DNA of 64,000 bases from RPQJ01 sp963746325 (GTDB lineage Bacteria > Pseudomonadota > Gammaproteobacteria > Steroidobacterales > Steroidobacteraceae). The stretch is taken from assembly GCA_963746325.1 (NCBI GenBank), contig CAVVBC010000031.1, positions 62,001 to 126,000 of the forward strand, read 5' to 3'. The notes under the pieces were generated by a model. It worked only from the letters and a program-made list of their open reading frames with translations, was not told where the DNA came from and ran no database searches. Of the stretch, positions 1-8,804 are shown piece by piece; within the stretch, counting starts at the first letter, position 1, and the number at the start of each line of letters is the position of its first letter. Both the position numbers and the translations under genes were made by a program.

Positions 1-360
1 GTTGGAGGCCAGGCCGCCGGCGAGGTCGAAGCCTGCCTTGCCAGAGGCGATCGTATAGAGCACGAAGGCGCCGACGAAGGCGCCGATGACTTGCGCGACG
101 ATGTACGGCAGCACTTCGCCGGCCGGATGCCGACCACCGGCCCAGAGGCCGACGGTGACGGCTGGATTGAGGTGGCAGCCGGAAATGTGGCCGATGGCGA
201 AGGCCATCGTCAGGACGGTCAGGCCGAACGCGAGCGACACGCCCGCGAGGCCGATGCCGACGTCCGGGAACGCAGCCGCGAGCACTGCGCTGCCGCAGCC
301 GCCGAGCACGAGCCAGAACGTACCGATGAATTCGGCGGCGAGTTTCTTCGACATGGGCAT
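1..360 (-). CDS. aqpZ: Aquaporin Z, water channel (C-terminus outside window)
   Basis: This inner-membrane channel lets water cross by osmosis. The 120 visible residues follow the E. coli AqpZ pattern closely: the N-terminal KLAAEFIGTFWLVLGGCGSAV helix, a glycine-rich second helix, and the first pore motif NPA at residues 65-67 within GHISGCHLNPAVT. The family is normally about 230 residues, so roughly half is cut off by the left edge. Two in-frame ATGs compete, at 360 and at 354 (MSKKLAAE). The second matches the family's usual length better, but neither has a clear ribosome binding site. The orthologue assignment is confident. Confidence 0.95.
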   Translation of the reverse strand, partial: MPMSKKLAAEFIGTFWLVLGGCGSAVLAAAFPDVGIGLAGVSLAFGLTVLTMAFAIGHISGCHLNPAVTVGLWAGGRHPAGEVLPYIVAQVIGAFVGAFVLYTIASGKAGFDLAGGLASN

Positions 361-547
361 ACGGATACTCCAGCGTGACTTTAGTTATCTGATTGTCCCG
401 GCGCGGACCGTTGCCCGTGCCGATACCCCACCCGCCGTGGCAGCACTCTAGCGACCCGAGGCGGTCGGTCACAAGCGCAAACGACGCCGAACCGGACGAT
501 TACCGGGGTCGGCCCGGCAGGCGAGGGGCACGAAAGGCGCGACCGCG

Positions 548-1982
548 CTATCCGGGCAGGACTTTGCCCGGGTTCAGGATGCCATTTGGATCGAGGGCCC
601 GCTTGATGGCACCCATCGTGGCGAGAGCCACGGGATCCTTGTGACGGGCCAGCAGCCCGCGCTTGAGTTGGCCGATGCCGTGCTCCGCACTGATCGAGCC
701 ACCGAACTCGCGTACGCACGCGTGCACCGCCTCGCCGAGGGCATCCTGCAGGGCCAGGAAAGCCGCGCGGTCCGCGTGGTCGGCGGGTTCGCTCAGGTTG
801 AAGTGCAGGTTGCCGTCGCCCACGTGGCCGTAGGCGACGAGCCGCGCCGCCGGCGCCACACGGGTCACGGCGGCGGCGGCGCGTTCGAGGAATTCCGGCA
901 ACGCGGCGACGGGCACGGCAACGTCGTGCTTGATGCTCGCGCCCTCATGGCGCTGGGCTTCGGGCACCGACTCACGCAGCCGCCACAGCGCCTCACGCTG
1001 GGTGATCGACTCGGCGAAGGCCGCTTCCAGCACGCAGCCGTGCTCCATCGCAGCAGTCAGCGCATGCTCGAGCAGTCCGCGCAGTTGCGCATCCTGGCGT
1101 GAGGTCGAGACCTCGCACAGGACGTACGCCGGGTAGACGACGGGCAACGGGTCCTTCACGCCCGGGACATGGCGCAGCGTGAAGTCGAGTGCGATGCGCG
1201 GCAGGAATTCGAAGGTGGTGACACAGTCGCCGGTCGCTGTCCGCAATTGCCCGAGGAGTTCGACGGCGGCCCGCATGTCCGGCAGCGCGATGAAGGCCGT
1301 CTCGATCGTGCGGGGCACCGGGAAGAGCTTGAGGCTTGCCGCCGTGATCACTCCCAGCGTGCCCTCGGCGCCGATGAACAGGTGGCGCAGGTCGTAACCG
1401 GTGTTGTCCTTGCGCAGGCTCGACAGTCCGTCGATGACGCGGCCATCGGCCAGCACCACTTCGAGTCCGAGCACGAGGTCGCGTGCTACGCCATAACGTA
1501 CCGCTGCGAGTCCGCCAGCGTTTGTCGAGAGGTTGCCGCCGATCTGGCAACTGCCTTCCGATCCCAGCGCCAGCGGAAAAAGCCGCTCCGCCGCTCGTGC
1601 CGCCGCCTGCACGTTGGCGAGCACGCAGCCGGCTTCGGCGATGAGCGAGAAGTTGGCGGCGTCCACCGCCCGGATACGATCGAGACGATGCAGCGACAGG
1701 ACGAGCTGGTGGCCGACGCGCGTCTGGCGTGGCGCCACCGCAGTAGCTGGTGTTGCCGCCCTGAGGCACGACGCCTATGCGCGCATCGTTGCACGCCGCC
1801 AGCACCGCAGCGACTTCCAGCGTGCTGGCCGGGCAGGCGACGAAGGGCGTCGCGCCGCGGAACAGTCCGCGGAAGTCGACGAGAAAGCGCTCCTTGGCGT
1901 CGGGCGCGTCGATGCAACCCGCCGGACCGAGCAGGTCCCGGATACGCTGCAGCGCGAGCGCCTGGTTGGCTGGAATGCCCAT
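548..1982 (-). CDS. FAD-linked oxidase, GlcD / D-lactate dehydrogenase type (frameshifted)
   Basis: This family oxidises 2-hydroxy acids such as glycolate or D-lactate with FAD. Two frames are needed. The N-terminal part, starting at the ATG at 1982, reads through the PCMH-type FAD motif VVPQGGNTSYCGGATPD. The rest continues in another frame (from GHQLVLSLHRLDRIRAVD) to the FAD-oxidase C-terminal domain, with YGHVGDGNLHFNLS and SAEHGIGQLKRG. The join lies near 1704-1722 and needs a single-base indel. Together the parts give about 478 residues, the normal size for GlcD-like enzymes. No glcE or glcF lies beside it, so the substrate is uncertain. The shift may be a sequence error. Confidence 0.85.
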
Positions 1983-2007
1983 CGTACCGACGACCGGCCC
2001 CCCGGCC

Positions 2008-3357
2008 TCAGGCTCCGGCCGGCTTTGGTCGTGTAATCCGGGCGATCACCACCGAGGCGACCACCGCGAGCACCAGCACGCCGATCGAGACCGTCGGGTT
2101 GGTCAGCAACGAGGGCGCCAGGAGCAGGACCAGGGCGAAGCCGAGCATCATGAAGCCGGAAATCAGTTTCAGCAGCCGGCCTTCGGCCTCGCTCAGCTTG
2201 CGTGCGCCCATGGTCTTCGTGAACACGGTGACGATCACGAGCAGCGGGATCACGTAGATCACGTTATAGAGCGCAAGCCACGCGTAGTACTGCCACGTCT
2301 CGAGGTCGTGCGCCCTGGTCAGCGTGAGCGTGTAGACCATCGGGAACCCCGCGGTGCACAGCAGCTCGTAAGAATTTGCCACGATCGCGAGCAGCACCGT
2401 GCCGAGCAGCATCGGTCCCATGTTGCCGCTGGTGACGACTTCGCGCATGCGCTTGAACAGCCCGGGTTTGGCCGCGTCGGGAATCGACAGGCTCGGCCCC
2501 GCCTTGAACCAGAAGTAGTCCTTGATGTTCAGGATCGCGACGAGCAGCGCGACCAGGCCCGCGATGAACGTGATCACCCGCAACTCGCCGGCGATCAGGA
2601 AGACATTGAGCCAGGCCGCCATGAAGACGAAGTACACGAGCCCGGAGAACAGCACGAACGTGCCGCCCACGATCGCCATGCGCGTGCGGCTCTTGGCGTG
2701 CACCAGCAGGCTCAACAGGAAAAGCAGCACGAAAAACGCGCACGGATTGAACGCGTCCATGCCGGCCAGGACCACGGTGAGCACGGGCAGCGACAGCGCC
2801 TTGGCGTCGACCGTGCCCAGGAACGGCACGCTGACCGTGGTGCCCGCCTTCTCTTCGGCGGCAGTGGCCACGGCGCCCGTGCCGGAGCCGTCGGGTGTCG
2901 CTGCAGCCGCAGAGGGGGGCGGGCTCGACAGGCGACGCTCGTGGCAAGCCCGCAGCGCCTCGGCCAGCTGCTGGCCGCTGGTTTCCAGCGCGTCGTAGCC
3001 GATCACCACCTGCCGACAGAACATGAACCCCGGGGTCGACAGCGCTTCGACGCCGAGCGACTTGGCCGTGTTGAAGTAAAGGCGTGCGTTCTCGCGGTTG
3101 TCCTTGACCGAGTACCGCTTTACCAGCAGCCATGGATTCTCCTGCGCGAACTGCTCCAGCCAGGGTTTGGCGGCCTGGCAGTGCGGGCAGGTGGGCGAAT
3201 AGAAGTAGAACAGCGTGACCGCCCCGGGCTCCTCGCCGTACCAGAAGGCGTCCGTTGCGGGGTCGGCGGTGGGATGGCTGGCATCCTGGGCACTGGCCCG
3301 ACCGGCGCAGAGCAGCGCCAGCGTCAACGTCAGCAGGAACAGGCGTAGGAACTTCAT
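2008..3357 (-). CDS. Thioredoxin-fold domain fused to DsbD/CcdA-like membrane domain
   Basis: This 449-residue protein is likely to move reducing equivalents across the inner membrane. Residues 1-23 form a signal peptide. A thioredoxin-like domain follows with the redox motif CPHC at 57-60. After a Pro/Ala-rich linker (about 145-175) come six or more hydrophobic helices. Two membrane cysteines, C206 in FNPCAFF and C334 in ELLCTAGFP, sit where DsbD/CcdA proteins carry their transmembrane redox pair. The order (thioredoxin first, membrane domain second) differs from classical DsbD. The partner protein is unknown. The fold assignment is good; the precise role is inferred. Confidence 0.8.
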   Translation of the reverse strand: MKFLRLFLLTLTLALLCAGRASAQDASHPTADPATDAFWYGEEPGAVTLFYFYSPTCPHCQAAKPWLEQFAQENPWLLVKRYSVKDNRENARLYFNTAKSLGVEALSTPGFMFCRQVVIGYDALETSGQQLAEALRACHERRLSSPPPSAAAATPDGSGTGAVATAAEEKAGTTVSVPFLGTVDAKALSLPVLTVVLAGMDAFNPCAFFVLLFLLSLLVHAKSRTRMAIVGGTFVLFSGLVYFVFMAAWLNVFLIAGELRVITFIAGLVALLVAILNIKDYFWFKAGPSLSIPDAAKPGLFKRMREVVTSGNMGPMLLGTVLLAIVANSYELLCTAGFPMVYTLTLTRAHDLETWQYYAWLALYNVIYVIPLLVIVTVFTKTMGARKLSEAEGRLLKLISGFMMLGFALVLLLAPSLLTNPTVSIGVLVLAVVASVVIARITRPKPAGA

Positions 3358-3542
3358 GCGCTCGACCGCGGGTTCAGAGTCATGGGGAGCATTCTCGCAC
3401 GCGGATTCTAGCGGCGGGGCCGCGGGGAACGGTCCGGTCTTGTACCGATACCCCTATGGAAGCTCTGCACAGGTCCGCAGCGGCCACCTGTTCGGCACCG
3501 CGCGTCGAACACGCGAGGGCGACTCGTCGCTGGCGCGTCCGA

Positions 3543-3600
3543 CCCGGGACCGTTCCCCGAGCTTGGAAAGGCAGACACGCGCTCTGGGAACGGTCCCGGG
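3543..3600 (+). repeat. Conserved-loop hairpin, copy A
   Basis: A perfect 15-bp stem (CCCGGGACCGTTCCC at 3543-3557 pairing with 3586-3600) encloses a 28-nt loop containing TTGGAAAGGCAGACACGCG. The loop is shared with copies B, C and D; the stem is not. Confidence 0.8.
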
Positions 3601-3640
3601 CCGGACGCTTGCGACATGCCAGCCTGCGACGCTGCCAGAG

Positions 3641-3712
3641 CGCTCGATCCGGTGCCTGTCACAGAGCGCGTGTCTGCCTTTCCAGGCTCGGTGACAGGCA
3701 CCGGATCGAGCG
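3641..3712 (-). repeat. Conserved-loop hairpin, copy B
   Basis: A perfect 22-bp stem (3641-3662 with 3691-3712, containing ATCCGGTGCCTGTCAC) encloses a 28-nt loop. On the minus strand the loop matches that of copy A at 27 of 28 positions. The stem sequence is quite different from copy A. Confidence 0.8.
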
Positions 3713-3767
3713 CACGCAAGGCGTCACTTGCGGACCTCTGCAGAGCTTCCTAGCTAGCGGGCCGTTG

Positions 3768-4559
3768 TCACTTCGCGTGTGGCAGGCGGGACGGCGGTGG
3801 CGCCAGCACGCCCGCTTCGGGCGGCGACGTGAGCAGCCAGTCGGGATTGGGCAGCTCGGAGAAGATCTCGCGCAGCGCTTCGCCCCAGCGCTCGCGGATG
3901 CGGTGGAAGTACTCGTTGGTCGAGTCGATGTCGACGTGGCTGCTCACGCGGCATTCGTCGCGACGGACGATCACCAGGTCGAGCGGCAGGCCGACGGACA
4001 GGTTCGAGCGGATGGTCGAGTCCATCGAGATCAGCGCGCATTTGGCGGCCTCGCTCAACGGCATGCTGCGGCGGATCACGCGGTCGATGATCGGCTTGCC
4101 GTATTTCGACTCGCCGATCTGGAAATAGGTGGTGTCCGGCGTCGCCTCGACGAAGTTGCCGGCCGCGTAGATGTGGAAGAGGCGAGGAGTCTCGTCCTTG
4201 ATCTGCCCGCCGAGAATGAACGAGGCATTGAACTCGATGCCCTGCTGCCGCAGTGCCTCGGCGTCGCGGGTGTGCATCTCACGCATGGCGCTGCCCACGC
4301 CGCGGGCTGCCTCGAACAGGTTCGGGGAGTTGAGCAGGTTGCCTTCGACCTGCGCGCTCATGCGCTCGGCCAGCAGGTTGAGCACGCCCTGGGTGATGGC
4401 CAGGTTGCCCGCCGACATCAGGACGATCACCCGGTCGCCTGCGCGCTCGAAGACGGTGGTCTTGCGGAACGTGTTGATCTGGTCGACCCCGGCATTGGTG
4501 CGGGAGTCGGACAGAAACACGAGGCCCGCGTCCAGCAGCATAGCCACGCAATAGGTCAT
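3768..4559 (-). CDS. Anbu, bacterial proteasome-homologue peptidase
   Basis: Anbu is an Ntn-hydrolase-fold protein related to HslV and the 20S beta subunit. The start is set at 4559 because the protein must begin MTYCVAMLLDAG: removing Met exposes Thr2, the presumed nucleophile. An upstream in-frame ATG at 4748 would bury it. Asp18 in SDSRTNAG and Lys33 in FRK fit the proteasomal catalytic set. At 263 residues it has the usual size. It is the last gene of an operon with transglutaminase-like, alpha-E and ATP-grasp genes, the known genomic partners of Anbu. The physiological substrate of this family is not established. Confidence 0.92.
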   Translation of the reverse strand: MTYCVAMLLDAGLVFLSDSRTNAGVDQINTFRKTTVFERAGDRVIVLMSAGNLAITQGVLNLLAERMSAQVEGNLLNSPNLFEAARGVGSAMREMHTRDAEALRQQGIEFNASFILGGQIKDETPRLFHIYAAGNFVEATPDTTYFQIGESKYGKPIIDRVIRRSMPLSEAAKCALISMDSTIRSNLSVGLPLDLVIVRRDECRVSSHVDIDSTNEYFHRIRERWGEALREIFSELPNPDWLLTSPPEAGVLAPPPSRLPHAK

Positions 4560-4641
4560 GAGAGATCCGGGGGCGCGATGAGGGTAGGAATGGTAGGCCC
4601 GCCGCGCAGCCGCTGCAAAGCGCGATCCCGGCGGCAACGTC

Positions 4642-5490
4642 TCACTGTTGCTGATGGCCGTGGGGCGGGGAAGGCGCCGGGCTGGCAACTGCGGCCAGCT
4701 TGACTGCGACACTGAGTTTCTCGCGGCCGCCACCGCGGCGGACGCCACGCACCGGGGCGGCGTCGAGATAGTCGCGCCCGACCGCGAGGCGACAGTGCGC
4801 CGATCCCGCGGCCTCGCCGTGCGACACGTCGAGGCTCAACCAGCCCTCGTCGTCGCTGAGCCAGGCGTCCACCCACGCATGGCTGGCAATCTCGCCGGTC
4901 GTGCCGGTGTAGACGTAGCCACTCACGTAGCGCGCGGGGATGCCCGCGGCGCGGCAGCAGGCGACGTAGACATGAGCCTGGTCCTGGCACACGCCGAATC
5001 CGAGTTCGACGGCTTCGGCCGCCGAGTGGCTGACGTCGGTGATGCCGGGCTGGTACTCCACGACGTCGCGCACGCCGGCGACAAGATCCATGAGCGTCGC
5101 GCGGCTGGCGGGGTGGCGGCCGAGGTGGCGATCGGCAATCTCGCGCAGTCGCCGGTCCGGGCGAGTCAGCGCTGTCGGGGCCAGGAATGCAAGGCGCGAC
5201 AACTCGCCTTCGATCGGCGGCATCACACGCGTGCCTGCCTCGTCCGGCGCGATGTCGGCGATGCCCTCGACCACGATGCGCAGTTCGCGGTGTGGCGACT
5301 CCATGGTGACCACGTGGGTCACGTTGCCGTACGTGTCGACCTGCTCCAGCCTTTCGCCCGGCGCGGTGACGCGCCAGGCCAGCACCCGCTGGCCGCGCTC
5401 GGCCCGTGGCGTGAGCTTCAGCGACTGGATGCTGTAGCTGACGATATCCTCGTAGACGTAGCTGGTTTCGTGGCGGATGTGCAGTTGCAT
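4642..5490 (-). CDS. Transglutaminase-like cysteine protease of the Anbu operon
   Basis: This is a papain-fold transglutaminase-like protein with an N-terminal beta domain (MQLHIRHETSYVYEDIVSYS). The catalytic triad is visible: Cys168 in FGVCQDQAHVY, His204 in SHAWVDAW and Asp221 in LSLDVSHG. I chose the ATG at 5490 over 5502 because GGGAG lies about five bases before it. The last 30 residues are Lys/Pro/His-rich and look disordered. The gene sits between alpha-E and Anbu. The family is thought to act on peptide bonds or tags, possibly those made by the ATP-grasp partner, which is inference. Confidence 0.9.
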   Translation of the reverse strand: MQLHIRHETSYVYEDIVSYSIQSLKLTPRAERGQRVLAWRVTAPGERLEQVDTYGNVTHVVTMESPHRELRIVVEGIADIAPDEAGTRVMPPIEGELSRLAFLAPTALTRPDRRLREIADRHLGRHPASRATLMDLVAGVRDVVEYQPGITDVSHSAAEAVELGFGVCQDQAHVYVACCRAAGIPARYVSGYVYTGTTGEIASHAWVDAWLSDDEGWLSLDVSHGEAAGSAHCRLAVGRDYLDAAPVRGVRRGGGREKLSVAVKLAAVASPAPSPPHGHQQQ

Positions 5491-5512
5491 CACGGCTCCC
5501 ATCGAATCCCGG

Positions 5513-6466
5513 TCAGGCAGGCACGACGTGACCCAGGAAGTCCCGACCGATGCGGTCGTTGAGATCCCAGACCCGTGCGATCACGTCGGAGAGCAGCGCA
5601 TCGGCGCCAACGGCGCCAGGCGTGTCGAGCGTACCGAAGCGCAGCATCGCGTGCAGCACCCCCGCGCGGCGTTGTGTTTCCCAGGACTGCGCGTTGGTCA
5701 CGGCGTCCAGGTTGTCGAAGACGAGTTCGGCCGACCGCAGCAACGAGCGTGGCACGTCCGGGCGGAATGCCGCGAATTCGACCACGTGCAGCGGAGTGAC
5801 GCGGCCGCGTGAAACGCGGCGGAAGATTTCATACGCGGAGAGCGCCCGCAGCAGGACTGTCCACGGCAGGTAGTCGTGTGTCACGGGCTCGCCGTCGTTG
5901 TCGGTCGTTTCGCATGCAAGCCGGATGCGCAGCAGACGGGCAACGCCGTCGGCGCGCTCGAGGAATGTTCCCATCTGCATGAAGTGGTAGCCCTCGTCGC
6001 GCAGCATCGAGCCCAGCACGACGCCGCGCGCGAGGTGGGCGCGGTACTTCACCCATTCGATGAACTCGGCGATGTTGCGCGTGGTGTAGCGCGTCGGCGC
6101 GTTGGCGCGGGCCTCGAGCCAGGTTGAGTTGAAGGTTTCCCACATCTCGCTCGAGATGGTGCCGCGCACCGCCCGCGCGTTCTCGCGCGCTGCGCGCAGG
6201 CAGTTCATGATGCTCGACGGGTTGTCGCGATCGAAGGCGAGGAAGTCGATGACGCGGTGCGCCTCGAAGTCATCGCCGAAGCGGGCGGCGTAGTCGTCGA
6301 GCAGGTTGAGCGTGGCGAGGGTGCGACTCCAGCCGACGCCTTCGCTGGTGATCTTGCGCGGCAGCAGCGAGAGCCGGTACTGCACGTCGAGCGTGCGCGC
6401 GAGGTTCTCGGCCCGTTCGGCATAGCGCCCGAGCCAGTAGACGTGGTCGGCGGTGCGGCTCAGCAC
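5513..6466 (-). CDS. Alpha-E domain protein (Anbu operon)
   Basis: This 317-residue, almost entirely helical protein opens with MLSRTADHVYWLGRYAERAENLAR, the hallmark of the alpha-E family (DUF403). Its biochemical activity is unknown. It is almost always encoded next to a circularly permuted ATP-grasp protein and a transglutaminase-like protease, as here. Only three bases separate it from the ATP-grasp stop, so the two are probably translationally linked. It may help the ATP-grasp enzyme make a peptide or amide product. Confidence 0.9.
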   Translation of the reverse strand: MLSRTADHVYWLGRYAERAENLARTLDVQYRLSLLPRKITSEGVGWSRTLATLNLLDDYAARFGDDFEAHRVIDFLAFDRDNPSSIMNCLRAARENARAVRGTISSEMWETFNSTWLEARANAPTRYTTRNIAEFIEWVKYRAHLARGVVLGSMLRDEGYHFMQMGTFLERADGVARLLRIRLACETTDNDGEPVTHDYLPWTVLLRALSAYEIFRRVSRGRVTPLHVVEFAAFRPDVPRSLLRSAELVFDNLDAVTNAQSWETQRRAGVLHAMLRFGTLDTPGAVGADALLSDVIARVWDLNDRIGRDFLGHVVPA

Positions 6467-6469
6467 GCG

Positions 6470-7900
6470 TCAGTCCTCCAGCACCCAGGTGTCCTTGGTG
6501 CCGCCACCCTGGGACGAATTCACCACCAGCGAGCCCGCGCGCAACGCCACACGCGTGAGGCCGCCGGGCACCACCGTGACTTCCTTGCCGGAGAGCACGA
6601 AGGGACGCAGGTCGATGTGTCGCGGGGCGACACCCTGTTCGACGAATGTCGGGCAGGTCGACAGCGCGAGTGTCGGCTGCGCGATGTACTTTTCTGGCGC
6701 AGCCAGGATGCGCAAGCGGAAATCTTCGCGCTCGGCCGCCGACGCCGTGGGCCCGATCAGCATGCCGTAGCCGCCGGCCCCATGGACTTCCTTCACCACC
6801 AGCTCGTCGAGGTGCGCGAGGGTGTAGGCGAGGTCGTCCGGCCTGCGCAGTACGCGGGTCGGCACGTTGGCGAGCAGCGGCTCTTCACCCAGGTAGAAGC
6901 GCACCATGTCCGGCACGTACGGGTAAATGGACTTGTCGTCGGCAATGCCGGTGCCGATCGCGTTGGCCACGGTCACGCGGCCCGCGCGGTAGGCGGACAT
7001 CAGCCCGGGCACGCCGAGCGCGGAGTCGGAGCGGAACACCAGCGGGTCGAGGAAGTCGTCGTCGATGCGGCGGTAGATCACGTCGACGCGCTGCGGGCCC
7101 TGCGTCGTGCGCATGTAGACGAAGCCGCCGCGCACGAACAGGTCCTGGCCCTCGACCAGCTCCACGCCCATCTGCTGCGCGAGGAACGCGTGCTCGAAGT
7201 ACGCGCTGTTGTGCGCGCCCGGCGTCAGCACCACGACCACGGGGTCGGCGACGCCTGCTGGCGCCGCGCTCGCCAGGTTCTCGAGCAGCCGGTCCGGGTA
7301 ATGCTCGACCGGCGCGACCCGGTTCAGGGCAAAGAGCTCGGGGAACAGCCGCATCATCATCTTGCGGTCTTCGAGCATGTACGAAACGCCCGACGGCACG
7401 CGCAGGTTGTCTTCGAGCACGTAGAACTCGCCGTGGCCCGCGCGGACGACGTCGATGCCGGCGATGTGCGCGTAGATGCCGCCCGGCACGTCGAGGCCCT
7501 GCATCTCGGGCCGGTACTGGTTGTTGCAGAAGATCTGCTCGGGCGGCAGCACCCCGGCGCGCAGGATGTCCTGGCCGTGATAGATGTCCGCGACGAAGGC
7601 GTTCAGCGCCTGCACGCGCTGCCGCAAACCTGCGGCTAGCTTGCGCCATTCGTCCGCCGAGAGGATGCGGGGCACGATGTCGAACGGGATCAGGCGCTCA
7701 TTGCCGTCCTGTTCGCCGTAGACGGCGAAGGTGATGCCCACGCGATGGAACAGGCTGTCGGCCTCGGCGCGCTTCTGGCGCAGCGCGTCCGGGGGTTCGC
7801 GGATCAGCCAGTCCGAATAGACCGCATACGGCGGGCGCACCTGCCCGTCGGCGGTGTACATCTCGTCGTAAGGCGCGGGGGTGGTTGCTGGAGTTTCCAT
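6470..7900 (-). CDS. Circularly permuted ATP-grasp protein (Anbu operon)
   Basis: This 476-residue protein belongs to the circularly permuted ATP-grasp family, predicted to form amide or peptide bonds using ATP. Recognisable blocks are FYVLEDNLRVPSGVSYMLEDR, GTGIADDKSIYPYVPDMVRFYL, and HGAGGYGMLIGP near the end. It is the first gene of a four-gene minus-strand operon with alpha-E, transglutaminase and Anbu. The ATG at 7900 gives the normal length. The 179-bp spacer upstream probably holds the operon promoter, though I could not pick out a clear -35/-10 pair. Confidence 0.9.
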   Translation of the reverse strand: METPATTPAPYDEMYTADGQVRPPYAVYSDWLIREPPDALRQKRAEADSLFHRVGITFAVYGEQDGNERLIPFDIVPRILSADEWRKLAAGLRQRVQALNAFVADIYHGQDILRAGVLPPEQIFCNNQYRPEMQGLDVPGGIYAHIAGIDVVRAGHGEFYVLEDNLRVPSGVSYMLEDRKMMMRLFPELFALNRVAPVEHYPDRLLENLASAAPAGVADPVVVVLTPGAHNSAYFEHAFLAQQMGVELVEGQDLFVRGGFVYMRTTQGPQRVDVIYRRIDDDFLDPLVFRSDSALGVPGLMSAYRAGRVTVANAIGTGIADDKSIYPYVPDMVRFYLGEEPLLANVPTRVLRRPDDLAYTLAHLDELVVKEVHGAGGYGMLIGPTASAAEREDFRLRILAAPEKYIAQPTLALSTCPTFVEQGVAPRHIDLRPFVLSGKEVTVVPGGLTRVALRAGSLVVNSSQGGGTKDTWVLED

Positions 7901-8079
7901 TGAGCGTGGGCAAGAGGATCGATTCGCTCAAGCGAGAATCGTGCCAAGGCCCGGAAGCCCGGAAGGGCACCTTCGCTGCGCCCTTGCGGTGCACTGGGGC
8001 CCTGCATCCGCAGGCGCTGTTCCAATTTGGTGCGCGCCGCCCCCCGTCCGCGGGGTGCGGCAGTGGCCGTCACGACCGG

Positions 8080-8565
8080 TCAGTAGCGGCCGTGAGTCTT
8101 GTACAGGTAGTTGGTCAGTTCGGTGGTCTGCATCGAGAGGCGCCGCTGCAGCTCGTGCACGACCCGCACGATGGCGCGCATGACCCGGTACACGAGGTGC
8201 GGATTGGAGTCGAGCAGGCTTTCGAGGTTGCCCCGGCTGAGTCCCAGCACACGGGTACCATTTTCTGCGATCAGCGATGCGTAACGGGTTGCGCCATCGA
8301 GGAAAGACAGCTCGCCCACGACGTCGCCTGGCCGCAGCACGCTGAGCGTTACCTCATTTTCCGTGCCTGCAGCCTTCACCACGGCGATGCCGCCGCTCAC
8401 CACGACGTACAGGTGATCGTCGCTGTCGCCCTCGCGCACCAGCACCTCGGCCTGGTTCATGTCACGCAGCGTCATCACTGCCGCCAGCGCCTGGCGCTGG
8501 TCGGGAGTCATCTCGAGCGCGAGCTTCGATTTGCTCAGACCTTCGAGAATGGCGGCTTGGGTCAT
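8080..8565 (-). CDS. Cyclic-nucleotide-binding (CRP-like sensor) domain protein
   Basis: The 161 residues form a single cNMP-binding beta-roll: VLVREGDSDDHLYVVVSGGIAVV, then VTLSVLRPGDVVGELSFLDGATRYASLIAE, where the GELSFLDG...R block is the phosphate-binding cassette. There is no DNA-binding domain, so it is a sensor or adaptor rather than a CRP regulator. I placed the start at the ATG at 8565 (MTQAAILEGLSKSKL). Upstream codons in the same frame belong to the hairpin repeats. It precedes the Anbu operon on the same strand, but 179 bp away. The ligand is unknown. Confidence 0.85.
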   Translation of the reverse strand: MTQAAILEGLSKSKLALEMTPDQRQALAAVMTLRDMNQAEVLVREGDSDDHLYVVVSGGIAVVKAAGTENEVTLSVLRPGDVVGELSFLDGATRYASLIAENGTRVLGLSRGNLESLLDSNPHLVYRVMRAIVRVVHELQRRLSMQTTELTNYLYKTHGRY

Positions 8566-8678
8566 GACGGGCTCCGGGCGACGATTGGACTGGTTCCGGA
8601 TTGTCGGGCGATAGCGCGATCGGGACCAGTAGGGGAATGCCGTGATCACTCGTGCGGGGCGGTGCCGGCAATGGTGAG

Positions 8679-8750
8679 CGCCGGGTGCACCGGCCGATCC
8701 CCGGCTTGGAAAGGCAGACACGCGCCTGGGATCGGCCGGTGCCCCTGGCG
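8679..8750 (+). repeat. Conserved-loop hairpin, copy C
   Basis: A 23-bp stem with two mismatches (8679-8701 with 8728-8750; the inner 14 bp, CACCGGCCGATCCC, are perfect) encloses a 26-nt loop with the family core TTGGAAAGGCAGACACGCG. Confidence 0.8.
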
Positions 8751-8804
8751 CCCGCCAGTGCGGTGCCTGACCGATCAGGTTGGCGCGACTCCAAGAGAGC
8801 GGGT

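Larger units (their letters stand above)
3458..3750. repeat. Composite element with 22-bp terminal inverted repeats around two hairpins
   Basis: The left end 3458-3479 begins GGAAGCTCTGCACAGGTCC. The right end 3729-3750 is its reverse complement with one mismatch. Inside lie two hairpins whose loops are the same sequence in opposite orientation. The layout resembles a small non-autonomous inverted-repeat element, but no target-site duplication was recognised and no transposase is encoded. Confidence 0.6.
3358..3767. other. Gene-free spacer dominated by a nested palindromic element
   Basis: No plausible gene lies between the thioredoxin-fusion gene and the Anbu gene. The spacer holds two long hairpins with nearly the same loop in opposite orientation (3543-3600 and 3641-3712), enclosed by a 22-bp inverted repeat (3458-3479 and 3729-3750, one mismatch). 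Open frames here only translate the repeat. Confidence 0.8.

Noticed and set aside
7901..8079. Possible sixth hairpin repeat copy before the ATP-grasp gene
   Set aside because: The region has short GCCCGGAAG direct repeats, but lacks the conserved loop core and long stems.
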